Shown here: positions 48,032-61,300 of the stretch, piece after piece | Numbering within the stretch: position 1 is the stretch's first letter | Layout: each line of letters starts with the position of its first letter | From: Drosophila pseudoobscura | Taxonomy: Eukaryota > Arthropoda > Insecta > Diptera > Drosophilidae | NCBI RefSeq assembly: GCF_009870125.1 | Contig: NC_046680.1 | Span: 23,269,501 to 23,333,500, forward strand | Direction: 5' to 3' | DNA: 64,000 nucleotides | The notes under the pieces: model-generated | What the model saw: only the letters and a program-made list of their open reading frames with translations | Databases searched by the model: none | Told to the model about the DNA's origin: nothing | Position numbers and translations under genes: made by a program

Positions 48032-48042
48032 CAGCTGACCGA
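48032..48042 (+). promoter_or_regulatory. CAGCTGACCGA element shared with Vha14-1 leader
   Basis: The 11-mer CAGCTGACCGA occurs 88 bp before the Gmppa ATG and again at 47364-47374, 75 bp before the Vha14-1 ATG, in the same orientation and followed in both by an AG/CAGAA-rich stretch. It contains an E-box (CAGCTG), like the Drosophila core-promoter E-box motif. Confidence 0.5.
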
Positions 48043-48119
48043 GAAGAGAATTTTTTCTGTTGCAACGTAAACACAAATAGACATAGTATTAGTCACAAAC
48101 TGCGCATTCCACGCACACC

Positions 48120-49634
48120 ATGCTCAAGGCGGTTATCCTCATCGGCGGACCCCAGAAGGGTACTCGTTTCCGGCCACTCTCCCTCGACACGCCCAAGCCT
48201 CTGTTTCCGCTGGCCGGTCGACCCCTCATAGCCCATCACATTGAGGCCTGCGTCCAGCTGCCGGAACTCAAGGAGATCCTCATAATCGGATATTACCCCC
48301 AGACGCAGATGGAGGCCTTTGTGGGCGATATGCAGGCCCTGTATAGCAGCAGCAACATCAACATCAGGTGAGCAATAGTAGTGGCGTGGCAAGTGCAGAT
48401 GGAGGATTGATGGAGTGACGTGTCCATTTCACAGGTACCTGCAGGAGTTCACATCGCTGGGCACGGCGGGCGGCATGTACCACTTTCGCGATCAGATACG
48501 GGCCGGAAATCCGCGGGCCTTCTTCGTGCTAAATGGCGACGTGTGCGCCGACTTTCCGCTGCAGGAACTGTACGACTTTCACACCCGGCGTCCCTCTAGC
48601 GCCCTGGTCACCATCATGAGCACGGAGGCGACTCGCCAGCAGTCCCTGCACTATGGCTGCCTCGTCTTCGATCGCGCCAGTGGAGCCGTCTCGCATTATG
48701 TGGAGAAGCCCAGCTCGTATGTGTCGACCTTCATCAACTGCGGCGTTTACGTCTGCTCTATGGACATTTTCACCCAGCTGGCGCAGATCTTCCATGCCCA
48801 CGGACAGGAGTACGGCTGCGCGGGCTTCAGCAATGGGAACGGCAACGGAAATGGCCGTGATCAGGGCCACATCAAATGGGAACAGGAGGTGCTCACTCCT
48901 CTAGCGGGTACTAACCAGCTCTTTGCCATGACCGTGCCCAACTGGTGGTCCCAGCTGAAGACCGCCGGCTCGGCCATCTACGCCAATCGTCACTACCTGG
49001 GCCTCTATAAGCGCACACATCCGGAACGGCTGGCGAATGTGGGCTCGAAGCGCGGCGAGGGCGACGGCAACCTGATTTGCACTGTCCTGCCGGATGTATA
49101 CGTGCATCCCAGTGCCACGGTCCACCACAGCGCAGTGGTGGGTAGCAGTTAATCTCAATTTTTGAATCTCCGGATTCATCCATCTCTCTTTATTGCATTC
49201 AGCTGGGCCCGAACGTGGCCATTGGGCCTGGTGTCACCATCGGCCCTGGGGTGCGCATCAAGGAGTCCATCGTGCTGGAGCAGGCCCAGATCCAGGACCA
49301 CACGCTCATCCTTCACTCGATTGTGGGGCGGGGATCCACCATCGGCGCCTGGGCCCGCGTTGAGGGCACGCCAAGCGACCCGGACCCCAACAAGCCCTTC
49401 GCAAAGATGGAGAATCCGCCGCTGTTCAACAACGAGGGAAAACTAAATCCCTCCATAACGATACTGGGTAAGTGGGCGAGTGCACCGAAATGTAGCCTGA
49501 GACCTTCTGACCCCATCTAATTGCTCATTGCAGGCTGCTTCGTACAGGTGCCCGCCGAGAAGATACTGCTCAACAGTATTGTACTGCCGCACAAGGAGCT
49601 GAGTCGCAGTTTCAAGAACGAGATAATTCTGTGA
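48120..49634 (+). CDS. Gmppa: Mannose-1-phosphate guanylyltransferase alpha (438 aa)
   Basis: Four exons: 48120-48367, 48435-49137, 49203-49467, 49534-49634; phases agree. The N-terminal nucleotidyltransferase domain has [20 protein letters not shown], where the GG..GTR..PLS loop binds the nucleotide, and [14 protein letters not shown], with the metal-site Asp. The C-terminus is a left-handed beta helix of hexapeptides ([30 protein letters not shown]). Relative to GMPPB and bacterial enzymes, the alpha subunit carries a longer insert and serves as the regulatory, GDP-mannose-sensing partner of GMPPB. It acts in cytosolic GDP-mannose supply for glycosylation. An insert GNGNGNGRD (around residue 240) is a low-complexity run. 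The donor of exon 2 is placed by the repeat pattern SAV|LGPN. AATAAA lies at about 49738. Confidence 0.95.
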
Positions 49635-49779
49635 AGAGAACCAATCATCCAGGGGAATCCGTTCCTACCCGTAGCCGCCATCAGTATGCCATTTTATAAA
49701 AATATTTATGTTGTGCAATATTCTTAAAGCTTATGCAATAAAAGCTTGTCACGCAGCGGCACAACGTTTCAGCCTGATA

Positions 49780-50882
49780 TACGGAGTGTCCGTTCTTTCA
49801 GGAATAAGCCGATACTTATCGTAGCTTTCAACCGTATCACGCGGCCAGCTCTAACGCACAGGTAAGCGACCCACGCACACACACATGCACTCCCTCTCTC
49901 TGTCTCTCTATATATCTACAGTCGCTCTCTGCCTACCGTTTAGACCAAAACGCGTTTGGATTCCTCAAGTGTTAGCCATTAGGTCGCCGTCGTCGCTTGT
50001 TGCTTGTGGCGCTACAGCAGCTCCGCCAACGATCTAAAGAGTCTTATAATTAAGTAGTGGATTAATATTCGAATATATAAAATAGCCAACCGATGGCCAA
50101 AAGTGAATCTATATAATGTTCGAGCCTCTAGCGCTGCCCCCGAAAAACAAACAGGTATGTACGTAGGCAGTTTTTTTGGTAGTTGAGCAAGCGAAGAGGA
50201 AGAGCGGCGGTGCACAAACACAACGCAAAAAGTACAGGTGTATGCGTGCGGGTGCGCTTGTTGTATTGGTATTGGTGGAGCGGAGCAGGCGGCGCAGGTA
50301 ACTTCTCCAGAGAGAATGACAGTAGAGAAAGAGAGCGACCGTGTCACGCTCATTGAGCGTAACTGTCTTGCGTAGCGTGAGAAAACTACAAGCGAGGAGG
50401 GGGGTCGGGCAGAGGCGTCGTTGCAATCACAGCGCAAAGCTTGGGCCAAGCCAAAATAACGGTGTGCTTTGGCAAAGCTCTATTCGAAATGCAGTTCCAT
50501 TCGAGCTTTGTCAACTCTCTCCTCTCTGCGGAGTTTGTTTACGGGCCACCAACCAACTTGAAGGTACATATGTATGTACATTCATATGTACATATGCCTA
50601 TTGGCAAACAGACTCGAGAGAGCATTCGGGTTTTACATGGACTGCGTGTGCGTGCTGGAATCTGGCTTGGCATTCCACCACCACCTCCATACACCTGAGC
50701 CAAAGGCGCAAGCTCTCGCGAGAGTGCGCTCTCTCCAGTAGGTTGCGCTCTTGCGCACAAACACTCGAATCACACACGTTGAGCGCAGCTCATTTACCTT
50801 CGTACCTACCTGTGGGGGGATCAGTTTTTGTCCTCTCTCGGTGGGTTTTTCTCTCTCGGATGTAGTGGTGGCCACGTATATA
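49780..50882 (+). other. Upstream region of fusilli with candidate non-coding first exons
   Basis: Strong splice donors are present without upstream coding frames: GCACAG|GTAAGC ending at 49861 and AAACAG|GTATGT ending at 50155. Such sites suit alternative untranslated first exons of fus. Before the second donor, ATG at 50117 opens a 13-codon frame (MFEPLALPPKNKQ) that reaches the donor in phase 0. No other gene is seen. Confidence 0.35.
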
Positions 50883-51367
50883 CAGTAGCGGCGAAAAAAA
50901 TAGCACTGCTAGTCACAACAGTCTTTACGGAACACCAACAAAAATAGCACTGAAAACGCTTTTGTGAATTAAATTCGCAATTCTTTAAAATATGTTTCCA
51001 AGAAGAGAGACGCGAACAAAGGTCGCGATATTCCCATTTCCTGTAAAACTACTGGTTCGTGATAGCAAAGAGGACCCATTTAATTTGGCCACAGAGCTAA
51101 AAAGGAATCGTATGAAATCGCCAAGTACTAGGAAAGCTAGATCTTGCTTACAAGAACGTAAAATGGGTGTCCGAGGAAAAGTCATCTTTTGACGGGAAGG
51201 AATGGGGAAAAAAATTGAGTATGCAAAATAGCACTAAAGTTGGCCCAAGGATAAATAAAAATCTTATATAATCTTATGTGAGACCACTACCTAATGTAGA
51301 ACAATAACCCCCTAAATCATTAGAAATAGAGAAGCAAACATAATCGCTATTTTTTTCGCCGCAGCTG
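50883..51367. mobile_element. Deleted Tc1/mariner-like DNA transposon, 485 bp
   Basis: The ends are inverted repeats: CAGTAGCGGCGAAAAAAATA at the left and, reverse-complemented, CAGCTGCGGCGAAAAAAATA at the right, 22 bp with two mismatches. A TA dinucleotide flanks each side, the Tc1/mariner target duplication. AAATAGCACT recurs at about 50942 and 51226, as in Tc3-type transposase-binding repeats. Inside, 50992-51192 (+) holds a short frame whose LVRDSKEDPFNLATELKRNR segment resembles the second helix-turn-helix of Tc1-family transposases. The DDE catalytic part is missing, so the copy cannot move itself. Confidence 0.88.
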
Positions 51368-54300
51368 TATATATATGTACCATATATATATTCTTGTTTA
51401 GGAAAAGAGCGCGAATTACCGTTCAAATGTTCGTCGAGGCAGGTTCGGTTCGCTGCGCGCGCTCCATCGTCGCTCGTTTATTTCAAATCGCAGGAAAATT
51501 AAGATTCTTAACTATCCTATGGTTTTAGAACGAATTTATACCAAAATATATCTAAATATTCTGTGCTGTCTCCCAGCTTGGATCAAAACGGACGCGACGG
51601 TCGCTTGAGTCGAAGAGCTGGACACACATACACGCAGATACACACTTACTCACACACCTCTCTTGCTCCGGCCAAAAACTAGAAAAAAGACAACAGCTAA
51701 AAGTGGTAGTAACAGGCGAAGAAGAAGCAGTAGCAGCAGCAGTGGAGGCAAAAAGTGACTTGTTTTTTGTTTGCTTGTATACGCCGACGTCGGCGCTAAC
51801 GCTCCGATCCATACCCGCTCTGACTCCCCTTCGTCCGTATGTCGGTATTAAGATCGCGGTCTAAGCAAGTGTACTAGTCTCTAATCAAAGCAACTAGACG
51901 CCAAGGCAGTGCAGGCATTGGGTGCTAACAATACAAGATATCATATAAACATCAACACAACTACACACACAGGCGTGAGCGTGTAGGCGAGAAAAGAAAG
52001 TGCAATAAAAACCAAAAATTGTAAAAAAGCCAAAAGTGCAATATGTATACAACGTGTTGAAAAGAGACAAGCAAAAAAAAAAAACAGTTAAATCGCCGCG
52101 CATCGAGTGATAGAGAACGAGCTGTCACAGAAGGAGGAGAGCAGAACAAGAAATCATTTACACACCAACCTGTTGCGTCAAGGAATCCGATTGAGTAGAG
52201 ATTCTGTTGCCACAGGTGAGAAATCTACTGAGAATCATCACAAAAGAGTGAATGAACAGAGACAACGGCCCCGCCGCTGTAAGGTGGATGCGCACACAAA
52301 GTGAAAACATATTTAGTTAGCAAAGACCAAGAAAACGAAGAGAGAACTGAGTGAAAGAGCAGCAGTGGTAGAGGCTGGGACTTGTGTAGGAGACCAATAC
52401 CCTCCACAGAGTACGACATATAAGTTTAGGTGTGTGCCCGGTCATAGTTCAACCTTAAGTTAGAATGTCATTCGGATAAGATAATATAACAAGATACGAC
52501 CCGACTTAAAACTCAATTCCGAAGTTCGATAAGTTCAGGAATGCTAGATACAAGCAATTTAACTGCAGGTGGAGTGCCAAATAGGGTATTTAGGAGTCGA
52601 ATCGTCTTCGAAACAATAACCACCAGCTGCACTTGTTTCTTGCGTGAGAGCGAACATAAGAGTGAAAAGAGGGAGACAGAGAGAGAGAGAGAAAGAGTGC
52701 TGGCAGCCTGAACTAACGACTTACTTTTTTCTTTTCTGGCAAAATAACTTTGGCAATTGGCATTTCTGGCCAACAATTTGCGCAATCATTAGTTTCCTGT
52801 TGCCCCAACGGCCAGAGGCACACGACAGCCAGCAGATTTGCGAGCGGGAACAGTGTAGTGCATAAAACAGAAAAACTTGCGCAATTATTAATTTAATAAG
52901 CAAGACCAAAAAAAAAAAACGCTGTAAAATCTACTCGCTTTCTGGTTTACCAATCAGCAGGCAACAATTCATTAATTGCATTGGCTTTTTGTTGCTCTTG
53001 TTGCTTTTGCTGCTGCGCCTGTCACTAATTTATATTTAATCACCAGCCTTATTGTATTGTCTTTCAAAAGCGTAACGGCCACCAGTCGTGGTCCGGTCTT
53101 CGGCTTCGGCTTTGGCTTCCACTTGGGCTTCGTCTCCGTTTAGTTTGATTTTGCGTTATAGTCGGTTATTTTAAGTTTCTTCTTTTAATGAATGCTCCAG
53201 CCCTGTTCCATTGTCTTCTGACCTATTCGTGCGGTCCATCTTAATTGGGCCCAAACGCGTGAACCGTTATTCATTAATGAAAAGCGCACGTTCAGGGAGG
53301 GAGGGTATTCCCGGTTTCCCAGGTTTCTCAAGTGCGCAACGAAAGTAAGAACTTTCATATATAACAGCACTGATCCCCCTGCCATTCCTCGACTTATGAT
53401 AATAGTGGTGGAACGAATTAGTAGATCAAGAAGTTTTCTAGTGTTTTTCGGCTTAAGTACTGGAAAGGAACAGTCCAGAACAGGAAATAAACTACTTTAG
53501 AACAAATTTTCCATTGCGACATTGATTCGGGGGTCAACAGGCAAACGGTTGCCGTGAACCTAACCCTAGGGATCGCACACGGGGGCTTTTGGCTGTCTGA
53601 AGTGCCCGGTAAACCAGTTTAAAGTTATAGCTAGTGACTCTATCCCATGGTGGGCACCTCCCAAAGTGTTCTTTAGGGCGTATCTGGGGCTCGCCAAACG
53701 TGGGAATCCACTAATCATGTGATAGTAGCGGCAAAAATGGTCACAGGGCGTATAAGGGGAGGGCGGCGATGCAAAAAGCATACAGTAAAACAGTAAAAAG
53801 CAAACGTCATAAATTGCACAAGATTGCACAAGCACACAACCGCAATCGCTCATTAAGAGATGGTCACTCTAAAGCCACCAAGGCTGGGATGAAGGAAGCC
53901 GAGAGTGAAAAGAGTCAACTAAGCATGCGCTGCCTCCCCATCCTACCCCTCCAGTGAGCTATCGACCAGGTGGAAACAGGGAAAAAAGGGAGAGAGAGGG
54001 AGAGATAATAAATCTGCTTAAGCAGTTTGAGTTATTAGGCAAGTGTGGGACATTAAAGCAAGCCGAGCCGAGCGATATGCCATATATGTTCATATAGTAC
54101 TCGTAGTACTCGCAGATCCCACTCGACTCGAATCGGATCGGACCCAGCTCGACCCGCGGGAAGTGCTTTTGCTTCTGGCTTAATTACGAATGCTTGGCCT
54201 TTTGCACGTACATATGCATTATTTTAAAATTTAATTGCAACAAAGAGTAATCCCATAAAGTGCGCTCCGCTCCATACAGAAACTGAGGACAGAGCAGATA

Positions 54301-55112
54301 CCAGTGAGCAGCGACAGCGCATGCGCACCACGATTAACCCATGATCGCCATCTTGATGAACTTTGCCAGTAAGTCAGCGAGCCAGTCAGCCTGTGAGTCG
54401 GACAGAGAGTCGGAAAGACAGTCAGCTGGTCTGTTGCTTGGGCTCTGGAGTGTTTTTCTGTTTTCATTAAAAGTAAAAATTTTCACATTAAAAATTCTCA
54501 TAAAATTGCACTGTAATTTTTCGTCGTTGGCGTTGTCGTTTTCGCCGTTTTTCCACCTTGTCGTGGAGCGAAATTAAATTTCAAATCGCCATGCGGGTTA
54601 ATACTTTAATTTCAATTTGACCCTTTTGACGTCAATGCAATGGTAGCAGTAGCAGCAGTCTTAGAAGGTACTACAAATGCAAGTGAACGGCGGCAAAGCT
54701 GCACGCTGAACTTGCTTCATTCCATGCTGCAAGCTCCATTCAGGGGAACAAGGAAACCAGAAAACTACTGGCAAAACAAACTGAAAACCTGGATAGCTGA
54801 TTGAATTGCATATTCAAGGTGTCAAAGTGTCAAGCCTTGGCAAGTTTCACGAATAGTCGTCGGACTTTGACTTTCGTTTTTTGAATTTTTTTGTTGCTTT
54901 CCGTACTTTGTTTTTTTTTCGTTTTTTGTTTTGTTAGTTTCGATTTGTTGGTTTGGAAATTTTTTAGTACGAGCCAATTCGCTTTGTTTGACATTTCTTG
55001 AACGCACTCGTAATTAGTGTTTTTATATGGCCAGCGGCCGGGCGGGTATACGTTTAAAGTCCAAGTGCCTTGTGCAATCATCCCAACTCTCGTTCTTCTG
55101 TTCCATTCGCAG
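51368..55112 (+). other. fusilli leader/intron region
   Basis: Mainly A-rich, uORF-poor sequence with the look of a Drosophila 5' untranslated exon from about 51850 to 52215, which ends at a strong donor (GCCACAG|GTGAGA). The rest to 55112 has no gene and probably is intron. Simple repeats (GA-rich tract near 52675) are present. Confidence 0.4.
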
Positions 55113-55385
55113 GCACAGCTAATGGCCGAGAGGCAGCCGTGAGATGCAGTCCCGCTAAGCCAGCACAGTAATAGAATGCTTGAAGTCCGCTAGAAGCACG
55201 GAACCGCCCGGAACCCCAAACACCAAAGCACTGAACGCTGGAATGTGGCATAATCATTATTATCATCAGCAGCCGCAGCAGCAGCAGCATCAATAGCCAG
55301 ATCGATCTCCTTAAAGATAATTAAACCATCATTAGCATCAACAGCTCCAGCACCAACTTTAGCTCCAGCGAGAGAGAAACATAAG
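55113..55385 (+). promoter_or_regulatory. 5' UTR of fusilli coding exon 1 with four upstream ORFs
   Basis: A good acceptor (TTCCATTCGCAG) precedes 55113. Four short ORFs lie before the main ATG at 55386: 55122-55142, 55144-55158, 55176-55193, and 55243-55296 (the last encoding a His/Gln-rich 17-mer). All end before the main start, so translation of fus may depend on leaky scanning or reinitiation. Confidence 0.5.
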
Positions 55386-58300
55386 ATGCAGGTGCCCGAG
55401 CACGTTGTCTCCCTGTACATCGCCACCTGTGGCCAGAATGGACCCGGACTTGGATCTGACGAGAAGGAGATCATACTGCTCGTCTTCGTTCTGCTGGAGG
55501 TTGCCACGGGTCAGGTGAGTTATTGAACATTCATAAGGGGATACCGGCACCGTCCCTCTCTGATCTTTCTGGCGCCGCCCACTGTTCACCATTTTGTTTG
55601 ACGGCTCATCATTCGCTCGACTCGGTCTCTTGCTCGTTCGCTGGCTCGGGCTTTCTTCTACGCCTTAATTAATGAATGCTGTGCGATAACGGTCCCCCAC
55701 TTACACAACGACACACTCACAAACACCTACTCATGAGCATACTGCAGTTTGGCGTGGTATGGAGTGGTTTGGTATGGTGTGTCGCTCGTTGATTATGTTA
55801 CAAAAGCAACGAAAACAAAACTCTCTTGCCTTTGATTCGCCACCAAAAACCAAGGCGAAGAAAACGCAACAGAGAAAGCCGAAGCCGGGAATACCCCTTA
55901 GAACATTAATCACCAGAGATTTAAATTCAAATATATATTCATATATATTCAAAGAGAGTAAAGAATCGAGAAATCTCTATCAATTTGGGATCCTCCAAAG
56001 AGGATCTCCTAAAGTAGAAGTGTTTGATTATGTTTTGGTAAATCCATCCCAAACGGAGGGAAACATTATATTGTAGACATAGATGGATATTTGCATATTT
56101 TAAGTTTACCAAGCGTTTGACACTCATTGTTTGGAAAAAAAGCTCTAAAAATCCGAGGGAAGGCGATGGCGATTCAACCTTCTCGTAGACCCTCGCACGG
56201 CATTACGAAATCCCTTAACAAACTATCGCCCGAGACAGTCCGACTTGACTCAACTCGAGAGAAACAGCCATTAAAAACTGTTTGCTTTGGCTCCAAAGCT
56301 AAGTTTTCCAAGAAAGTACACAATCTAAAAATGAAAATGATGTAATGGTTTGGTTTTGGACTGGAGATGTCTCGAAAGTGCCAGTGTCGTCAGTGTATCT
56401 CCCATCCGTTCCAATCCAATCTGATCCAAACCAATCCAATATAATAACTCTATTAGTATCATCTGCTGTCCCCTGCGGGAGTCTCCTCCCCTGCCCCTGG
56501 TTTCAATGATGTTTTTAAATCGCAATTCTATTTACCCAATACTCGACGACAGTCTTGACTGCACACAAACTTGGATGTCGCTGGATGTCGTTGTCTCGGG
56601 GGTTGGATGGAGCTGGACAGAGTTACGTGGCGGCCAGTCAATTGCCAGAGGAGGCTGCGTGTTTAGGCACTAGATATAAGTACCCGCCGATATAAGGTTG
56701 TTTCTCGAGCCCATGATGGAAATCGTTGCCATTTTCCGCCATTTGGGTTAGGGGAGGAGTGGGAGTGGTAGTTGGAAGAGGGATAGCTCTTGAAGCTATT
56801 TACGGGTATTTACCTGATGTTTGCCTGCACACGAAGTTGACATTGTCTCGATTCTATGAGTGGCCGAACGGAGCACGCAACCTTTTAGCAAATGCAGCCT
56901 CTCCTCCAACTTCTATACCGCTTAAATTGCATTTAATGGCGGCAGGGGCAGAGTCAGAGACAGCATCTGCGGCAGTGGCACTGCGTGGTTCGCAATTATT
57001 TGAATCTCCGACCAAGTCGGACTCAACCGAAAGCCTTGACTCTGTGCCCTGTTCGGGTGTCATAGCATCTAGACCACGTCCATCTGTCCAGCTTTTGTTG
57101 TTGACGAGACCGCCAAATTATTATCTATGTATATAAATTAATTGCTCCGCTCTTCGGCTCTGACTATGGCTTTTTGCTTTACAGCGGCTTTCGCAAAACG
57201 TTTCGACTTTGGGGCCAATTTTTATGCTAATCTGTTCGGTGAGTCCCCGCCGCGGAAGCCATTCGAAAAGATGTTATTAGTGGAATTATGAGTATTTCAT
57301 TTTTTTTTTTTTTGCTAGTATTCGGACAGGTCATGGGGTCAAGCTTCGCTCGAATTTCTCCGAAATCCTATTCCTCCCCGTAGACACCCCCTTTACGCTT
57401 TAATGAGGTGCCCGTAGACCAGACCAGACCAGAGGGGACATCTGAATAAAATATAATTATCTGGAATATATTCTACGAACATTTGAATACCAAATAAAGT
57501 CAGCGCGAAATTTATGGTAATTTGGTGAGCCACATAATGGATGAACGGCAATGCGCGTCTGGTGGAATCCGCCTGAACCCGACGCGATGTCCCGTCCCGA
57601 TTGATACCTATCTACATATATCGGAAGCAATTTCGGACTGATAACGTAATAAAGTGCTTCGTTTGGCCAGTGCTTCGCGGGCGGGCCAGGTCAGCCATCC
57701 GCAACGCCTTCGTCATTGTCATCGTGACGGGAATAGTGAGGGCGGTTGGACTTGGCCAGACATAGAAATCACAGGCAAATTATTATTGGATTTGCTGACG
57801 CGTCTGATAATGGGCAATATGCTTTCCGATTCCGACATCAATTGTAATGCCTAATGAAGCAGGCTTGTACTGGTATGGAAGGGTATACTCGTATGATATT
57901 AATATACGTATCTGAACAGTCCGAAGTAGAACGACGAAGATTAGAGTGTCTCGCTTTTCAAAATGGAGACTCGCTCTGAGAGCGATCTCAGGCGATGCTG
58001 AACCGTTTCCATGTCTATTGGATTTCTCTGTTATAGATTTCTTGTTGAGGAGCAATTTACTTGATTTGATACGTGGAACATGTACAGCACAAAGGCGCAG
58101 TAATTGGCATGTTAATTGCAGGCTAGTTATGACTCGTATGGCAACAATTAAAGTTAATTAACATTCGATCACAAACTGCAAACAGTCGCCAGAGTGGGGA
58201 GAGTGAGGGGAATCTCTGCGAATCTCTGCTCTCTGTCTCCACTTCTCCAAAAATTTGAGCTCTTGGCTCTGGCGATAATTCAGCTTAAATTTAACTGAAA

Positions 58301-61300
58301 TTTCATTCATGGCCACAGATTACGTCGAACTAATTATCAAGTGTGGCTAAATGCAACGATTTCCCATCCATCGCATTCGGGGACATCCATTCGAAAATTC
58401 GAATCGGCATAATTAGGGGCGGGCTTAACCCCAAACCCGAAACCCAATGTGGGGTGTAGTGCGAGGGCTCTTCGATGAATTTAACATGACCGACACTCAT
58501 AAATATTTCATTATCTCTGTGACGATCCTCCGTATTGTTCAGGCATTCAATGACTATGCAAATCGCTGGCCTCAAATCGGAAAACAAAGAAAAGTACAAG
58601 TTTAGTTCTCCTTTTGCCTCAGCAACCCCCACCACCCAGTCCGACCAGGGCCCAGCGATCCATTAGCATAGGGCCCAACTACCTGCTGGGGATACAGCTG
58701 GCTCCGATTCCGAAGCCTATTCCAATTCCAATTCCGATTCGTATCGTCTCCTTTGCATATCCGCTGACGTAAGTTCCAATCTTGTTGCACCCAGGGGTAG
58801 GGGAGACACGAAGGTACTCATTTGAAGGCTAAGAAAAATCCAGAAGCTTTGCTAGTGATTCGCAGGTGTACCCCACTATCGGATGTTAGAGATAGGAACC
58901 GCTGTTGTGGCCAAGAGCAGCGTGCCGTTGCCGGGTCCGTACCCGTGCCCGTGCCCCACTTGATAAGCGTAGGGGGAACAGCAGTCATGCTTACACAGAC
59001 ATTACTTTGATTAGGTAGCAACTCAAAGTAATTCCCACTAATGCTGCCATCTAAATCTCCCCTCTACAGATCATCGGCACCAAACAAATACTCGTCCGGC
59101 CCGATGGCTACTTCATCAAAGACCGCACCACCTCGACCTCCTCGGACCCCTCGAACGTCACCAGCAGCAACACGGCCTGCTCCCCGCCTCTGGCGGGCAT
59201 TGGCATCGGAGCCATCGATGGCAATGTCAATGCGAATAGCAGCGCGTCGAGCAGCATCGGCAGCGGAACGGGGAATGGAAGCAGCTCAGCGAACGGCGTT
59301 CTCGAGAACAGCAGCGAGCTGATTCTGCCGATAGCCGAGGCCCAGGCAGCGGGAAAACCGCTCAACGAAGCCATCGAGGAGGTACGTATTCTCTAGGTGG
59401 AGAGAGTCGAAAGGTAGAGCACGTTGTTTGGGTTCTGTTTGGATTTGTTGTTATCAGGTGGAACCGGCTCCCAAATCCGATAAGATTAGGCCTACACCAC
59501 ACACCGAGCCGCTGCAGATCTAGAGGAGTGCGGGGGAAAGAGAAAGTGAAGGAAGGGGTGGAGAGATGAGAGCTATTTATGGAACCCACCCTCAAAGTGA
59601 CTCGCTGCCAGAAATCTGAACCCACTCCAAAGTATTAATGGGGCAGGCATCGAGTTACGGTCTGCCAACAGGCAAAGATGAACGACATTAATGGTGTTGC
59701 GTGGTATATGAGGCACCAATGTATCTGATAAGAACCGATTCGGACTAGAATTCGGATTCAGAATACGATTTCAGAGAGAGACACGATAAGTGGACGCATT
59801 TATTGCTGCGTCATGGGGGATTGCATTTATTCCCTCGATTCCACATAACCTTTGGGGATTCGGATGGGTCACAGTCACCCCACCCCCGCGAGTCTGTTTC
59901 GGAGTCGGAAGAACACCTACTGGGGTAAGCCTCCATCCAGAGAAATCTGCCAGCTGGCAGAGCCGGGAAATATCGTTCTGTAGACACCACATACATATTT
60001 ACATACATATGTAACTACTTATTCGACGACACAGATAAAAGATCTCAATACGGACAGCCACAGCGAAGGCGACAATGACAGCGAGAGGCGCAGTATTGCG
60101 AAATGTTGGCCAGAGCTGATTCATTGCGGATTCTACTATTTGCATTTCCTCCGATTACATCCGATTAGAGCGAGTCATAATGAGTTTTCTTTCTTTCTAT
60201 GCCTCTTGAAGGGGTTTTAAATGAACTCTGATCTATGTAGATTCATGGGATTCTCTTTCATCCATTAATCCACTTTATACAAAGGCTTGCATAGGTGGAG
60301 ACTAGAATCAATCCCACTGGCCATCGCATTTCTCACTTGGGAGTGCATCCGTGAGCGTCTTGTGACGCAAGTGTCTGAGAGAATGGCAGAGAAAAGAGCA
60401 GGAAACGCGAGCTTGAAATACTAATTGGCTGAATCGATAGGGCCAATAAAAAGCCAAGGGCCAAGAGGGAGGGGATGCGAAAGTCAGCAGTCAGCTGCGG
60501 ATGCAGATGCGAATGAACCCCTCTAATTCAAGGTGGATGCTATCAGTGGATTTTGTGATTGGATTGCTGTGATCTGGCTGGCGATTCCTTGGGGCCTGCC
60601 CCGGATTGTAATGCGACATTAAGCCGTGTTATTTTTACTCACGATGACATGGCTGAATGCCGCTGGTGTCTGCTGCTGGTTGCTGGCTGCTGCTCGTTTA
60701 ATTGCTAATAATTGCCAGCAACTATGGCGGTGGCAGAGTCGACTAAACGGGTTTAGGCAAATGGCATTGGAGTGTAGTCGCAGCCTAGAAATGTGGCACC
60801 AATTGTGACCCGAGATACCTTTCGGCGAGAAGCGGTTGGAATGAAGGGGCATTTCACTTGCCACTGAACCTTTGCACCTCGATCTCTCTCCCTCGCCTGA
60901 TTGGAAATTTTACTGACTCGTTGACTCTCCCTCCCGCTTGCAGTTCGATGACTACCTTCGGTCTCTGTCGCTGCACGACACAGACATCCAGATGATCACG
61001 GATGGTCAGCTGCCCCTGAGGCAGTGCCTGCACCGCGAGGCCTGCGCCAAGGATGTGGAGCTGCCTGCCTACTACAATCGGTTCAGCGACCTGCGCAAAG
61101 AGTTCCTGCGCTACAAGTCCGGAGATCTGTCGCGGGCCCTGGTCCCCATCAAGGACATAAAGAAGATGCTGCAATCGCCCACACTGCCCGTGCCCCAGTC
61201 CATTGGAGAGATGCTGAATGGTGAGTGGCAGTCGATTTCATCTTCCTTTTACTAATTACACGATCCATTTTCCCCCTGGAACAGAGCTCAATACGACGTC

